64,000 bases of DNA, taken from assembly GCF_000332275.1 (NCBI RefSeq), contig NZ_CM001776.1:2031268-2095267 (forward strand), in the 5' to 3' direction. This document shows, in pieces, positions 13,659 to 22,372 of the stretch. Every line of letters begins with the position of its first letter. Within the stretch, counting starts at the first letter, position 1. A model generated the notes under the pieces. That model was not told the origin of the DNA. It saw only the letters and a program-made list of their open reading frames with translations, and made no database searches. The stretch comes from Synechococcus sp. PCC 7336. GTDB taxonomy: Bacteria; Cyanobacteriota; Cyanobacteriia; Thermostichales; PCC-7336. Made by a program: the position numbers and the translations under genes.

Positions 13659-16289
13659 TTAATTTACTCTGGCGCGGAAGCGAATGAAGCCGTAGGAATC
13701 GACTGGATCGCCAGGTGCTGTTGCATGGGGGATATCGCCAATTTGAACGATCGCAGCACCGTTGTCGTTGACGGCACTACAGATATCTGGGGATGGCGTG
13801 ATGTTGGGCGGAAAAAATTGCCCTTCGTCGGTATCGAGGTTGTTGGTCAGGAATGTTTCTAAAACATTGGTAATGTCGGCAAGGGGAGCGCTCCCGCTGC
13901 CGACCCCCAGAGCAATTCCTCGAATATTGCCGGGATTGCTGCTGTAAGCATCTGGAACAAAGGTCATTCCGGCAGGGACGAGATCGCAGATGTTGACGTT
14001 AGCGGCATTTTCCTCGCCAGTAGACAGGAAGTAGATGGTGTATTCGACTTCATCGCCCGGTTCCACTTGCCCGCCATCAATGGTCCCTCTGAGAAAATCG
14101 TTAATTGCATCTCCTGGCGTGCCATTTGAGTCGGGCCAGTTAGGGTTGTTGTCGTCACCACTTTGGGGGCTAGCGGTATCGTCCACAAACGTATCCAAGC
14201 CTGCTGTGCTGCCGTTAATGCGAGTGATGCGTTTGACTAATAGAAGCTGGGGAGCAGTAGCAACAGTGTCGATCGCAATTGTGGTGGTGGCAGTATTGCT
14301 GGTTTGAGCATCCGTATCGGTAACGGTGAAGGTAATGGAGCGATCGCTCGTATTGGTCGAAGTCGTGTCGAACTGGAGCAATTCCAGAGCTAACTCGTAA
14401 TTTGTCAGAGATGCATTGCCCGTCAAAACCAAGTTGCTGCTTGTCGAAGCACCATCGAGGGCAATTCCCAATGAAGCCAAGCTAGTAGCGGTCTCATCGA
14501 CCGAAATGGCATCGCCAGTCTGAGCGTTGGTTAACGCGATCGCGGCACCGGAAAGTTGGATACTGTCGTTATCTGTAATAACGGTATCGAGGCTTTCGTC
14601 ACTAGTGTCGATATCGACAATGGCGATCGCCGAACCGCCAACGGTATAACTGGTCTCGAAACCGCTATTGGTTGCTCCCGAGCTATCATCTCCGTCTAGG
14701 TCGATGGCGGGCGGAACTCCAATAGTGGCTGCAATCGTGACTGGATAATCTTCTACTTCACCGTCAACGGCAATCCCTGTGGCTCGATCGTCAAAACCTA
14801 AACTGGTTAATATATCTAGGAGAATATCGGTTGTAATGCGGAATCGAGCAAAAGTATTTCCTGCCTGAATATCTGGACCCGTACCGCCAATATTATTCCA
14901 GGTTAAATCTACGCTGGTCATTCCTTCACTGACAGTAGCAATTGCCGCTTCATCTTGTTGAAATTGACCATCGCCGTCAAAGTCAATCCAGCCCAGTAAA
15001 GTAGCATCTGGGTCGAGATCTAAGGTGGGATCGTTGCGGACGGGAACGCTGAGGGTAAAGCTAGTGCTGGTGGCAGTTAGTGCAGAAAAAGAACTGGAAG
15101 TAAAAGCATCTTCATCGTCGATGCCGTTATTATCATCCCCAGTGCCATCCAAGGGAGTATCGGCGTCAACTTCTCCATCAGGAGCGATAGTCCCCAGATA
15201 TACGCCATTAGAGACTCCGTGAATAGCACCAATAGATCCAATCAAATTATTAATATCGAGCAAATTAGTACTATTGAGAGCGAGCAAGTCTGTTCCATAG
15301 GTGTCAGGAGCATCGCCAAAGTCTAGTAAGGGTAAGGTCACTGAAAAATTAGCACTGGCTTCTTGACGATGGAAAATTGCATCTCCATTAATTGGATCGC
15401 CGTCAATATCGCCATTGGTTGTGCCTGAATTATCAACTGTGTATAAGTCTCTTAAGGTTGTTCCCGGTTGATAGACAACATTCTGAGTTTCTGTGCGCCC
15501 ATCAGTATCGCCGAATGTGACACTGATAATTTCATCCGGCGAAGTCACCGCAACAGTGACAGGTATTCTAACTTTGAGAGTCCCACCTATAGGAAAAGAG
15601 CCATTATTAGTACCAGTTATCCCATTCAAAAGAGTTCCAGTCGCTTCTCCTCCACCGCCTTGAGTGACAAAAATACTTTCCGTAGTTAAATCTATAGCTG
15701 AAGTTCCGGTGCCATCTGGATCGTATTCAATAAGCTGTATGTCACCAGACTGAGTTCCTCCGACGATTTCCGAAGGTGCATCTGGGATAAAGAACTGGGT
15801 TGGATCGTTCCCTTCATTTCTGATTGTAAAAATAAAATCGATGCCGTCTCCTATCTCAATTAGACCGTCGTCGATCGCGCCATTACTCACTACTGAAATA
15901 CCGGCTTGCTCCGAGGCAGGTGCGATCGCAATTGTGGTGGTGGCAGTATTACTGGTTTGAGCATCCGTATCGGTGACCGTGAAGGCGATGGAGCGATCGC
16001 TCGTATCGGTTGAAGTCGTGTCGAACTGGAGCAATTCCAGAGCTGCTTCGTAATACGCTAGAGACGTATCGCCCGTCAAAATCAGGTTGGTGCTAGTCGA
16101 AGCACCATCAAAGTCGATCGAGAGACTACCGCCACCACCGCCACCGCCGCCACCGCGCTGAGCTAGAGCCACAGAGGCAGACAGTGTCATGGCGATCGCG
16201 ATCGCCAGCGAGAGCGAACCGTAGCGGAAGCAACGCCAGCGATCGCAGCCGAGTCCGGCAAAAAGGGTGGGTAAATGGAACTTTTTCAC
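13659..16289 (-). CDS. Giant exported surface protein (cadherin-like, GEVED, DUF11 domains)
   Basis: An 876-residue protein starting GTG. A signal peptide (about residues 22-43, ending VALAQ) is followed by a poly-Gly tract and a half cadherin-like repeat (about 56-122). Residues about 130-320 form a module shared with the 886-residue protein at 24753. Next come an LDFGDAPDTYGT segment and a region ending GEVEDYPVTIA (GEVED domain), with Asp-rich loops such as DFDGDGQF that suggest calcium binding. A second, complete cadherin-like repeat covers about 525-673, and a DUF11-like domain (VEPGDEVEYTIYFLSTGE) forms the C-terminus. No cell-wall sorting signal is present, so attachment is probably to the outer membrane through the neighbouring proteins. 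It is the last gene of the cluster and is separated from the 90-residue gene by about 80 bases. Confidence 0.75.
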   Translation of the reverse strand: MKKFHLPTLFAGLGCDRWRCFRYGSLSLAIAIAMTLSASVALAQRGGGGGGGGGSLSIDFDGASTSTNLILTGDTSLAYYEAALELLQFDTTSTDTSDRSIAFTVTDTDAQTSNTATTTIAIAPASEQAGISVVSNGAIDDGLIEIGDGIDFIFTIRNEGNDPTQFFIPDAPSEIVGGTQSGDIQLIEYDPDGTGTSAIDLTTESIFVTQGGGGEATGTLLNGITGTNNGSFPIGGTLKVRIPVTVAVTSPDEIISVTFGDTDGRTETQNVVYQPGTTLRDLYTVDNSGTTNGDIDGDPINGDAIFHRQEASANFSVTLPLLDFGDAPDTYGTDLLALNSTNLLDINNLIGSIGAIHGVSNGVYLGTIAPDGEVDADTPLDGTGDDNNGIDDEDAFTSSSFSALTATSTSFTLSVPVRNDPTLDLDPDATLLGWIDFDGDGQFQQDEAAIATVSEGMTSVDLTWNNIGGTGPDIQAGNTFARFRITTDILLDILTSLGFDDRATGIAVDGEVEDYPVTIAATIGVPPAIDLDGDDSSGATNSGFETSYTVGGSAIAIVDIDTSDESLDTVITDNDSIQLSGAAIALTNAQTGDAISVDETATSLASLGIALDGASTSSNLVLTGNASLTNYELALELLQFDTTSTNTSDRSITFTVTDTDAQTSNTATTTIAIDTVATAPQLLLVKRITRINGSTAGLDTFVDDTASPQSGDDNNPNWPDSNGTPGDAINDFLRGTIDGGQVEPGDEVEYTIYFLSTGEENAANVNICDLVPAGMTFVPDAYSSNPGNIRGIALGVGSGSAPLADITNVLETFLTNNLDTDEGQFFPPNITPSPDICSAVNDNGAAIVQIGDIPHATAPGDPVDSYGFIRFRARVN
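14271..14464. repeat. Intragenic direct repeat, copy 1
   Basis: About 194 bases closely resembling 15924-16117, both inside the surface-protein gene and in the same frame. It encodes the end of the second cadherin-like repeat (LELLQFDTTSTNTSDRS, then FTVTDTDAQTSNTATTTIAI). Confidence 0.85.
15924..16117. repeat. Intragenic direct repeat, copy 2
   Basis: The partner of 14271-14464, encoding the half repeat just behind the signal peptide. The offset is 1653 bases, exactly 551 codons, so exchange between copies would delete or add 551 residues without a frameshift. Confidence 0.85.
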
Positions 16290-16367
16290 GGCTGTTTGAT
16301 AGTTGTGATAACAACAGAAGAAAGCAAAAATCCTCTTTCGGGAGAGACAAGCTAGCGAACAATCGCC

Positions 16368-16640
16368 TTAGCGATCGCCACTGTTGCCGTCAACCCGAAG
16401 GCTGCGAGCCACGTAATGAACGGTTGGCGCGCTGAAAACGAGCAGAGGTGTTTCCGAATCTGTCAGGCTAGCGATTTCGGGTACCCGAACGGTACTCTCG
16501 GTAGAGTCTCCGGCTTTGAGTTCAGTTGCGATCGTCCAGAAACTGAAACAGGCTAGGGCGAGCGCGACCAGATGCATACCTTCAACAACACCTGGGCATT
16601 GCCATACTTTTTGGACAACAGATTGTATCAGGCGGTTCAC
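16368..16640 (-). CDS. Small single-span exported/membrane protein, unknown
   Basis: A 90-residue protein starting at GTG 16640. A strong ribosome site (AAGGAG) eight bases upstream fixes this start over the TTG at 16685. The order is a basic N-terminus, one hydrophobic segment (MHLVALALACFSFWTIA, about residues 22-38) and a polar C-terminus of about 50 residues. No family is recognised. It lies between the beta-helix gene and the giant surface-protein gene on the same strand, so it is likely part of that system, perhaps as a small membrane accessory. Codon use shows the same HIP1-rich style as its neighbours. Confidence 0.55.
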   Translation of the reverse strand: MNRLIQSVVQKVWQCPGVVEGMHLVALALACFSFWTIATELKAGDSTESTVRVPEIASLTDSETPLLVFSAPTVHYVARSLRVDGNSGDR

Positions 16641-16712
16641 AATTAAGCTCCTTCTGGTTTTCCAATTAGCAAATCTATGTGCCAAAATCCTGTCAAACTC
16701 CTCACAGCTTGT

Positions 16713-18449
16713 TTAAGGCCCGCCACCCCGAACGCTCAGTGAATTTGTCAGCTTCTGACAGTGCGGCTCGCGAGCCAAAAACTCTGCGGCATCTTCTTCG
16801 GATAGCGTTACTCCATCGAGAGATTGCACCACCGCCACTCTGGAGGGCTCCGAAGTGCCGTAGCGCGGATGAGTGGCGATCGCACTTACACCACTACCGA
16901 CGGGCACGCTAAGTTCAAAACTGAACCGTCCATCCTCTCCGGCTGTCGTCGTTCTAACCTGTTGCTGCAACGGAGCGTAGCCGCTCCCGGTCGGGTTATC
17001 AACTAGATAGAGGTCCACCTCCGAGTCGGGCTCGGCAATACCGTCGAGGACAACCGTGCCGCCCAGACTGAAAAACTCGGGGCTGAGCCATTGCGGCGCG
17101 TCAATCGCGCCATTGGCCGTATCTCTGCGACGATTGCGAGAATCGCAGGGCAAATTGGGACCGTCACCCACCTGAAGCTCCTGCACGCCCCCATGACGGC
17201 GCGCCACCAAATCGATGCTGAGGCCGTCGAGATCGGCAAAGCAGTTGCCCCGAATCACATTGCCCTCGCTGTGGGGATAGGCGGCGATCGCCACCCCCGG
17301 ACCGGGCTGTCCGGCAATGGAGTTATCCCTCACCTGGTGGTCGCGACCCACGAGATAAACTGCTGCCCGCTCCAGCCGACGACCGTTTTGAATCATGCGG
17401 TTTTGCTCGATCCGCACAGCCCCTTCCGTGCCGAACAGATAAACCCCGCTGCCACCATTGCCCTCGATCGAATTGCCCACAATCTCGGAACCAGCAATGT
17501 TCCCTTCCAACCGAATTGCGTCAGGCATACCCGCGCGCCCGTTCTCGACAATGGTGTTGCCAATCGCCCGCAGATTTTTGGCCCGCAGCCCCGACAGAAT
17601 CGCGCTGCCATTGTGTCGAGCAATGTAATTGCTCTCAATCAACACCCCCTGGCTGTTAAACGCAAAAATGCCAAACGCCGAAGTCCGCTCCGATTGACCG
17701 GCACGGGGAGCCACCCCCAGCCAATTGCCGGAAATAGTCACACCCTGCGGCGGGGCATCCAATTGCAGATCGGTCGGAATCTGCACAGCGAATTCGGGGG
17801 CCGGACTGTCCTGCAACAGCAGGCGATCGCTAATGAAAATATCGGCGGGAGGTGCCGTCGCCGTCGCCCGGTGAGCGGCATTAAAGCCATACAGGCTCAA
17901 GCCTTGAATCGTGATGCCATCGGCCATCACCATCAAGCCGCGCGGCACCTCAACCCCATCTGCTGGGGCGATCGCCACCTTTGGAGTTTCAATATCGACC
18001 TCCAGATCGGCGGCACTGGCGGCAAACGCCGGTTGAGTGGTCCCGTCCAAGATGAGATTCGGGCGGGCTAGAGGCGGCAACAGCTCGGCGAGATAAATGG
18101 TGGTTTGGCCCAGCGGCAAATCGAACTCGATGCGAGTGGGCTGGCCCGGATCTGAGACGATCGCTTGGGCTCGTTCCTCAACACTCAGTTGCTGCAGTGG
18201 CAACACTCCGTTCGTCACCGCGATCGCTTCTCGCAAGGTCAGCTCGCGATCGGCTTGGATGGGGCCATCTGAGTTGCTGTTAACCACCAATCGCATGGGA
18301 GGAGCGATATCTGCAGCTCTAGCTGCGATAGGGACTACGGCACACAATGCTGCTCCTAAGGCCAGCGGGAAAAGTCCTCGCGAGAATTTTGTCCGCTCCC
18401 ACAGCAAGTCCTGCGGATCGACGGCTGGATAAATGGTTAATCGAGTCAT
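16713..18449 (-). CDS. Exported right-handed parallel beta-helix protein
   Basis: A 578-residue protein. A hydrophobic segment near residues 27-44 (LFPLALGAALCAVVPIAARA) acts as signal peptide. It is followed by a CSLREA-like motif, LVVNSNSDGPIQADRELTLREAIAVTNG in part, which marks secreted beta-helix proteins. Residues about 150-430 show the beta-helix rungs (GVTISGNWLG, GVLIESNYIARHNGSAI, LRAIGNTIVENGRAG, SEIVGNSIEGNGGSGVYL, RIEQNRMIQNG). A C-terminal region of about 110 residues has an Ig-like fibre look (GTVVLDGIAEPDSEVDLYLVD). Its ATG overlaps the stop of the beta-barrel gene (ATGA, 18446-18449), so the two are coupled. The probable role is in adhesion or polysaccharide binding at the surface. 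Confidence 0.75.
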   Translation of the reverse strand: MTRLTIYPAVDPQDLLWERTKFSRGLFPLALGAALCAVVPIAARAADIAPPMRLVVNSNSDGPIQADRELTLREAIAVTNGVLPLQQLSVEERAQAIVSDPGQPTRIEFDLPLGQTTIYLAELLPPLARPNLILDGTTQPAFAASAADLEVDIETPKVAIAPADGVEVPRGLMVMADGITIQGLSLYGFNAAHRATATAPPADIFISDRLLLQDSPAPEFAVQIPTDLQLDAPPQGVTISGNWLGVAPRAGQSERTSAFGIFAFNSQGVLIESNYIARHNGSAILSGLRAKNLRAIGNTIVENGRAGMPDAIRLEGNIAGSEIVGNSIEGNGGSGVYLFGTEGAVRIEQNRMIQNGRRLERAAVYLVGRDHQVRDNSIAGQPGPGVAIAAYPHSEGNVIRGNCFADLDGLSIDLVARRHGGVQELQVGDGPNLPCDSRNRRRDTANGAIDAPQWLSPEFFSLGGTVVLDGIAEPDSEVDLYLVDNPTGSGYAPLQQQVRTTTAGEDGRFSFELSVPVGSGVSAIATHPRYGTSEPSRVAVVQSLDGVTLSEEDAAEFLAREPHCQKLTNSLSVRGGGP

Positions 18450-21400
18450 TCTTCCTCACCTCCAACTTCTGCTGCAGCGATCTCGGCAATCGCCTCCGAA
18501 TTCTCTTCCTGTGCGACGGCTTCCGATGCCGAACCGTCCTCTCGGGCGAATTGAATTTGGGATTCTTGCTGTTGGGGAGGGGCAATGTCCTGGCGACCAA
18601 AGCCCCCAAACAGTTCGTTCACCTTGAAGTTGATGCCTGCGAAGAATCCCCCAGCCGTCCTCTCAGTGCTAAAGTCGCGATCGAAGGCGCCGCCGCCGCT
18701 GTAGCCCACGGCCAAGCGCAGGTCTGGAGTCAGGTGGTAGCCCAATTCAGCGGTGTAGCCATACTCGGAAAAACTGGCTGTGGGCTGGGTAATGAAGCGC
18801 CCTTCGACACTGGCATCCCAGCGAAAGCCAAACCGATGGGTGGCCCGCGCTTGGGTGAGATAGAGCTGGCTGCTGGCGGAGAAATCTTCAGCCAGATCGG
18901 TGGTGCTGTAGCGGACGCCTGCCTTACCGTAAAACTCCCAGTTCCAGACAGGGGCGTAAATGGCCTCTGTCACCAGCAGGTGATCTCTGGAGCCCGTGCC
19001 GCTGCCCAGCAAAAGGGTATCGGGAATGGTGGAGGGATTGTCGCGAAACTCGTAGCGGGCGAGCAGGTTGAAGCGATCGCTATTGGGATTGCGATAGGCG
19101 AAGCCCAGTCTGAAATTGGTGCTGGGGTCGAGGTCGTTGGGGCCTGTGGTGGTGGCACTGGCCCGCTCGAAGCTCATCAAGGCGGTGAGGGCCGGAGACA
19201 GTTTGCCGCTGGCGGCAGCGGAGAGGACCGTATTGCTGCCACTGGTGTTGTCACTGCGCTGCAGGCCGATACTGGCATTGAAATTTGGATTATCGGTGTA
19301 TTCCAGCGATACCGCGTAGCTGTTACCGGAGTCGAAACCCAGTCCCGAAGTCTGACCGGTCAGAAAGGGCACTGCAGTGCTCTCTCCCGCGCCACTGAGA
19401 AAACTGCCGGTGAAGGTGCGCTCGTAGGCCAAATCGAGGTAGAGCCCAGGTGCAACTGTCCAATTGCTGTTGAGGCCGATCGCCGCTTGCTGGGCTGCCG
19501 CGCTACTTCCCCCCACCAGCGAATAGCGCCCGTAGGCACTGGTGTTGGCAAACAGGTGGCGCTCGCCCGTCACGTCCAAGCTGGTGAACGACTGCCCCGC
19601 AAATTGTCCGTTGGTGTACCAGGTCTGAGATAGACCCACTGTCAGGCCGTCTGCAATGGCGTAATCGATGCCCACCTGCGTGCGATCGGGAAAGGCCACA
19701 TCGGTGTTATTCGAAACCATCAGATCGTTGAGGGCGCGCAGCGTAATCCGATCGGTCACTTGGTAGGAAATGCGCGAACTCAGTTGACTGGAGGTGGCGG
19801 ACAGATCGCCGAGGCGATCGACGCGATCGCGATAGTTGTAATCGAGATTGAGGACGGCAGGACCGAGAATCTGCTGCACTCCGGCACTAATTGTCGTCAG
19901 GGAGTTGTCGACTTCTGTCCCCCCAGTCGTCGCCAGCGCGGAGCCGAAGAGATCTTCAAACCCAGTCGGGATAACGGGGGCAACGCCAAAGTTATCTTCG
20001 CGATCGTAGCCAAAGTTGAGGAACGTATTTTCGGCCACGCGAGCTTGCAGGTCGACCCCGTAGCGCCGCTGACCCGGCACAAAACTCACTGTAGCGTCGT
20101 TGGAAAACCCTTCCGAGGCTTCGCGGAAATAGGCTCTGCCGACAACTGAGTCACCGAAGGCTTTCTGCACTTCGATGCGATAGGCATCCCCATCGACAGA
20201 GGCTAAATCAGAGGCATTGGTTGATTGAGCGTATTCGGCAATGACATGGCCGTCATCTCCGAGGGAGATATAGGCATCGGCACCGAAAAGCTCGAAATCG
20301 CGCAGTCCCTGGTTTTCTTGCAGATAAGTGGCCCCAACCCAACTTTCGCGTCCCGGTATTCGCGAGAAGTGATAGCGGGTCCGCACGCCGAACAAATCGG
20401 TATCGTCTCCCCCCGCAGATTCGAACTGGTAGGTGGCCACAATGCGCCGCACTAAGACGGTGCCGTCGTCGGCGATTTCTTTGCGCAGCACCGGCCCGCG
20501 AAATAAAATCGTGCCGCGATCGTAGTCAATGAAGTAATCAATATCGCGTCTGAGCTGAACGCGCTCGATCGCCGTACCGGGTCTTAACTGTTCCTCTAGT
20601 TCGAAAACAATATCTTCACTTCCGGGCACGAGCAGCCGGTTGGAGAGAAAGTAAAATCCGCTGGTGCCATCGGGAGCGATCGCATCCCGCTCGAAGCCAT
20701 CGGTGTCGCGACTGAAAAAGCCCGACACCTGAAAATTGCCCAAAGTGTAGTTGGCACTCAAGCCGTGCAGATTGCGGTTGACAGCAGAGAATTCCTGCGA
20801 TTGGAGCGAAAACTCGTCAGTGCTGAAATTACCCCACTGGATGTAGTCGGCTTCTGCTCCCCGGACCGGCGAAGAGCGCTCGAAGCGCAAAAAGACGCGA
20901 TCGCCTGACGAGAAGGTACGCTCGGTGGTCGAGCTGTCTCCATAGACCTGATAGACCTGCTCGCTAAATTGGGTATCCCCCGATAGGCTTTCGACGCCGT
21001 CGCCATCTTCGTTCAAACTGCGCTCGCTATTGTAGGCTCCCGTAAACAACCACTCCCCCACGCGGCCGGTGGCAAACACTGCCCCATCGAGATCGATAGC
21101 GTTGCTGTTGTCTTCGTCGAGGGGCAGAAAATCGCGAAAGCTATCGAAAAAGTCGGTGCCGCGAGCCCCCACCCGCAAATTGATCGAGCCTGTGGCAATG
21201 CTAGGCCGCAAAAAGGCCTTCTGCTCCAACTGTAGGCTGGCTTGCAATTGGTTGCTGGTGGCCTGAATGGCAATCATTTCAGCGGTCAAACCAGCCCGCA
21301 GTTCTGCCATAAATTGACCCCGTTCGGCCTGTACTTGAAATCCGGAGGCGCTGGGGTCTATATCGTTGCCGACAAACTCGCCTGCACTCGCATTGAGGGT

Positions 21401-22372
21401 CACTGTCGCGGTGTGGTTCGAGCGGTTGCCACTGTCATCCATCAGTTCGCCCACCAGGGTGGCGGTGGAGCGTCCATCGGCTTGCAGGCTGAGGATATCG
21501 CTGCTGAGATGAATGCTGGTGGGGGCACCGCGCAGGAATACCACGGTTGAGGCCAGCACTTGGCCGTCCGCCGAGACAACCTCAATAATGTTGCGATCGC
21601 CCTCTACAACGACGCTGTACCAAGTTTGTGTGACTGTACCGGTCTGGGCATCTGTTTCCGTGCGGCCAATTTGGTTGGCATCGACGGTTTTGCCATTGAC
21701 TTGCAACGTCAACGCGCGACCTTCGGGGTATTGAACGATGACTGAAGTGGCGGGGACATCGAGGATGCTGCCCGGACGCAGGTTCAGAATGGATACGCCT
21801 ACAGACGAGCTGCCCAGTTCTTCTGGATTGACTCCCTCCGATGGGGGAGAAATCGCGATATCGGCTGGCACAGCGGGGGTGGGGGTCGGCGCAGGCACTG
21901 CGATCGCCGCAGTACTTGCCTCTGAGGGCGTGCGAGTGACGGCAGAATCGCTAATCGATACCGGCTCTGCACTCGGCAGGGCGATCGCCGGTTGTTGGCT
22001 GACTTTATCGGCTACAGAGGTAGCAGACTCGCCACCGACAAAATCGAATAGATTGGGGGCGACTTGGCGATCGCCTTCTAGCTCGGCGGCTCCAACATTG
22101 CTCCGTTCAGCTAAATCGAGCAGGTCGGGAGTCGCTTCGGACTCTTGCTGTCCGGCTAAATCGAACAGGTTGGGGACAGCTTCGCGATCGCTCTGCTCGA
22201 CTAAATCGAATAGGTTGAGGGGGTGAGAAGTCGTCGAGCCCGCAGTTTCCTGGGCACCCACCGCACCGATTTGCGCTGCCGCCGGATAGCTCCAACCCAC
22301 AATCGCCATTAGCGCTCCCAGGAGGACAACGCGCAGCGCACCCGTTGTGTCTAGCAAGAAATATAGTTTCAC
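18446..22372 (-). CDS. Large outer-membrane beta-barrel with Big_1-like domain and LFDL repeats
   Basis: A 1308-residue protein starting GTG. A signal peptide ends near residue 34 (YPAAAQ). Residues about 50-120 hold four short repeats with NLFDL, NLFDL, DLLDL and NLFDF, spaced 15-35 residues. A Pro/Ala linker follows. Near residues 275-375 lies an invasin-type Big_1-like domain (LSLQADGRSTATLVGELMDDSGN, then VTLNASAGEF). The last 900 residues are alternating, aromatic-rich strands with short turns (for example LHGLSANYTLGNFQVSGFFS, YDREDNFGV, FRLGFAYRNPNSDRFNLLARYEF), as in a large outer-membrane barrel. The C-terminus continues past the last strand into an acidic tail. It is coupled to both neighbours by GTGA and ATGA overlaps. 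I infer that it anchors or exports the surface proteins of the cluster. Confidence 0.75.
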   Translation of the reverse strand: MKLYFLLDTTGALRVVLLGALMAIVGWSYPAAAQIGAVGAQETAGSTTSHPLNLFDLVEQSDREAVPNLFDLAGQQESEATPDLLDLAERSNVGAAELEGDRQVAPNLFDFVGGESATSVADKVSQQPAIALPSAEPVSISDSAVTRTPSEASTAAIAVPAPTPTPAVPADIAISPPSEGVNPEELGSSSVGVSILNLRPGSILDVPATSVIVQYPEGRALTLQVNGKTVDANQIGRTETDAQTGTVTQTWYSVVVEGDRNIIEVVSADGQVLASTVVFLRGAPTSIHLSSDILSLQADGRSTATLVGELMDDSGNRSNHTATVTLNASAGEFVGNDIDPSASGFQVQAERGQFMAELRAGLTAEMIAIQATSNQLQASLQLEQKAFLRPSIATGSINLRVGARGTDFFDSFRDFLPLDEDNSNAIDLDGAVFATGRVGEWLFTGAYNSERSLNEDGDGVESLSGDTQFSEQVYQVYGDSSTTERTFSSGDRVFLRFERSSPVRGAEADYIQWGNFSTDEFSLQSQEFSAVNRNLHGLSANYTLGNFQVSGFFSRDTDGFERDAIAPDGTSGFYFLSNRLLVPGSEDIVFELEEQLRPGTAIERVQLRRDIDYFIDYDRGTILFRGPVLRKEIADDGTVLVRRIVATYQFESAGGDDTDLFGVRTRYHFSRIPGRESWVGATYLQENQGLRDFELFGADAYISLGDDGHVIAEYAQSTNASDLASVDGDAYRIEVQKAFGDSVVGRAYFREASEGFSNDATVSFVPGQRRYGVDLQARVAENTFLNFGYDREDNFGVAPVIPTGFEDLFGSALATTGGTEVDNSLTTISAGVQQILGPAVLNLDYNYRDRVDRLGDLSATSSQLSSRISYQVTDRITLRALNDLMVSNNTDVAFPDRTQVGIDYAIADGLTVGLSQTWYTNGQFAGQSFTSLDVTGERHLFANTSAYGRYSLVGGSSAAAQQAAIGLNSNWTVAPGLYLDLAYERTFTGSFLSGAGESTAVPFLTGQTSGLGFDSGNSYAVSLEYTDNPNFNASIGLQRSDNTSGSNTVLSAAASGKLSPALTALMSFERASATTTGPNDLDPSTNFRLGFAYRNPNSDRFNLLARYEFRDNPSTIPDTLLLGSGTGSRDHLLVTEAIYAPVWNWEFYGKAGVRYSTTDLAEDFSASSQLYLTQARATHRFGFRWDASVEGRFITQPTASFSEYGYTAELGYHLTPDLRLAVGYSGGGAFDRDFSTERTAGGFFAGINFKVNELFGGFGRQDIAPPQQQESQIQFAREDGSASEAVAQEENSEAIAEIAAAEVGGEEE

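Noticed and set aside
17091..19633. Long plus-strand open frames (326 and 428 codons) opposite the beta-helix and barrel genes
   Set aside because: They mirror strong minus-strand genes with recognisable signal peptides and domains, have no family character, and arise from the codon bias of the real strand.
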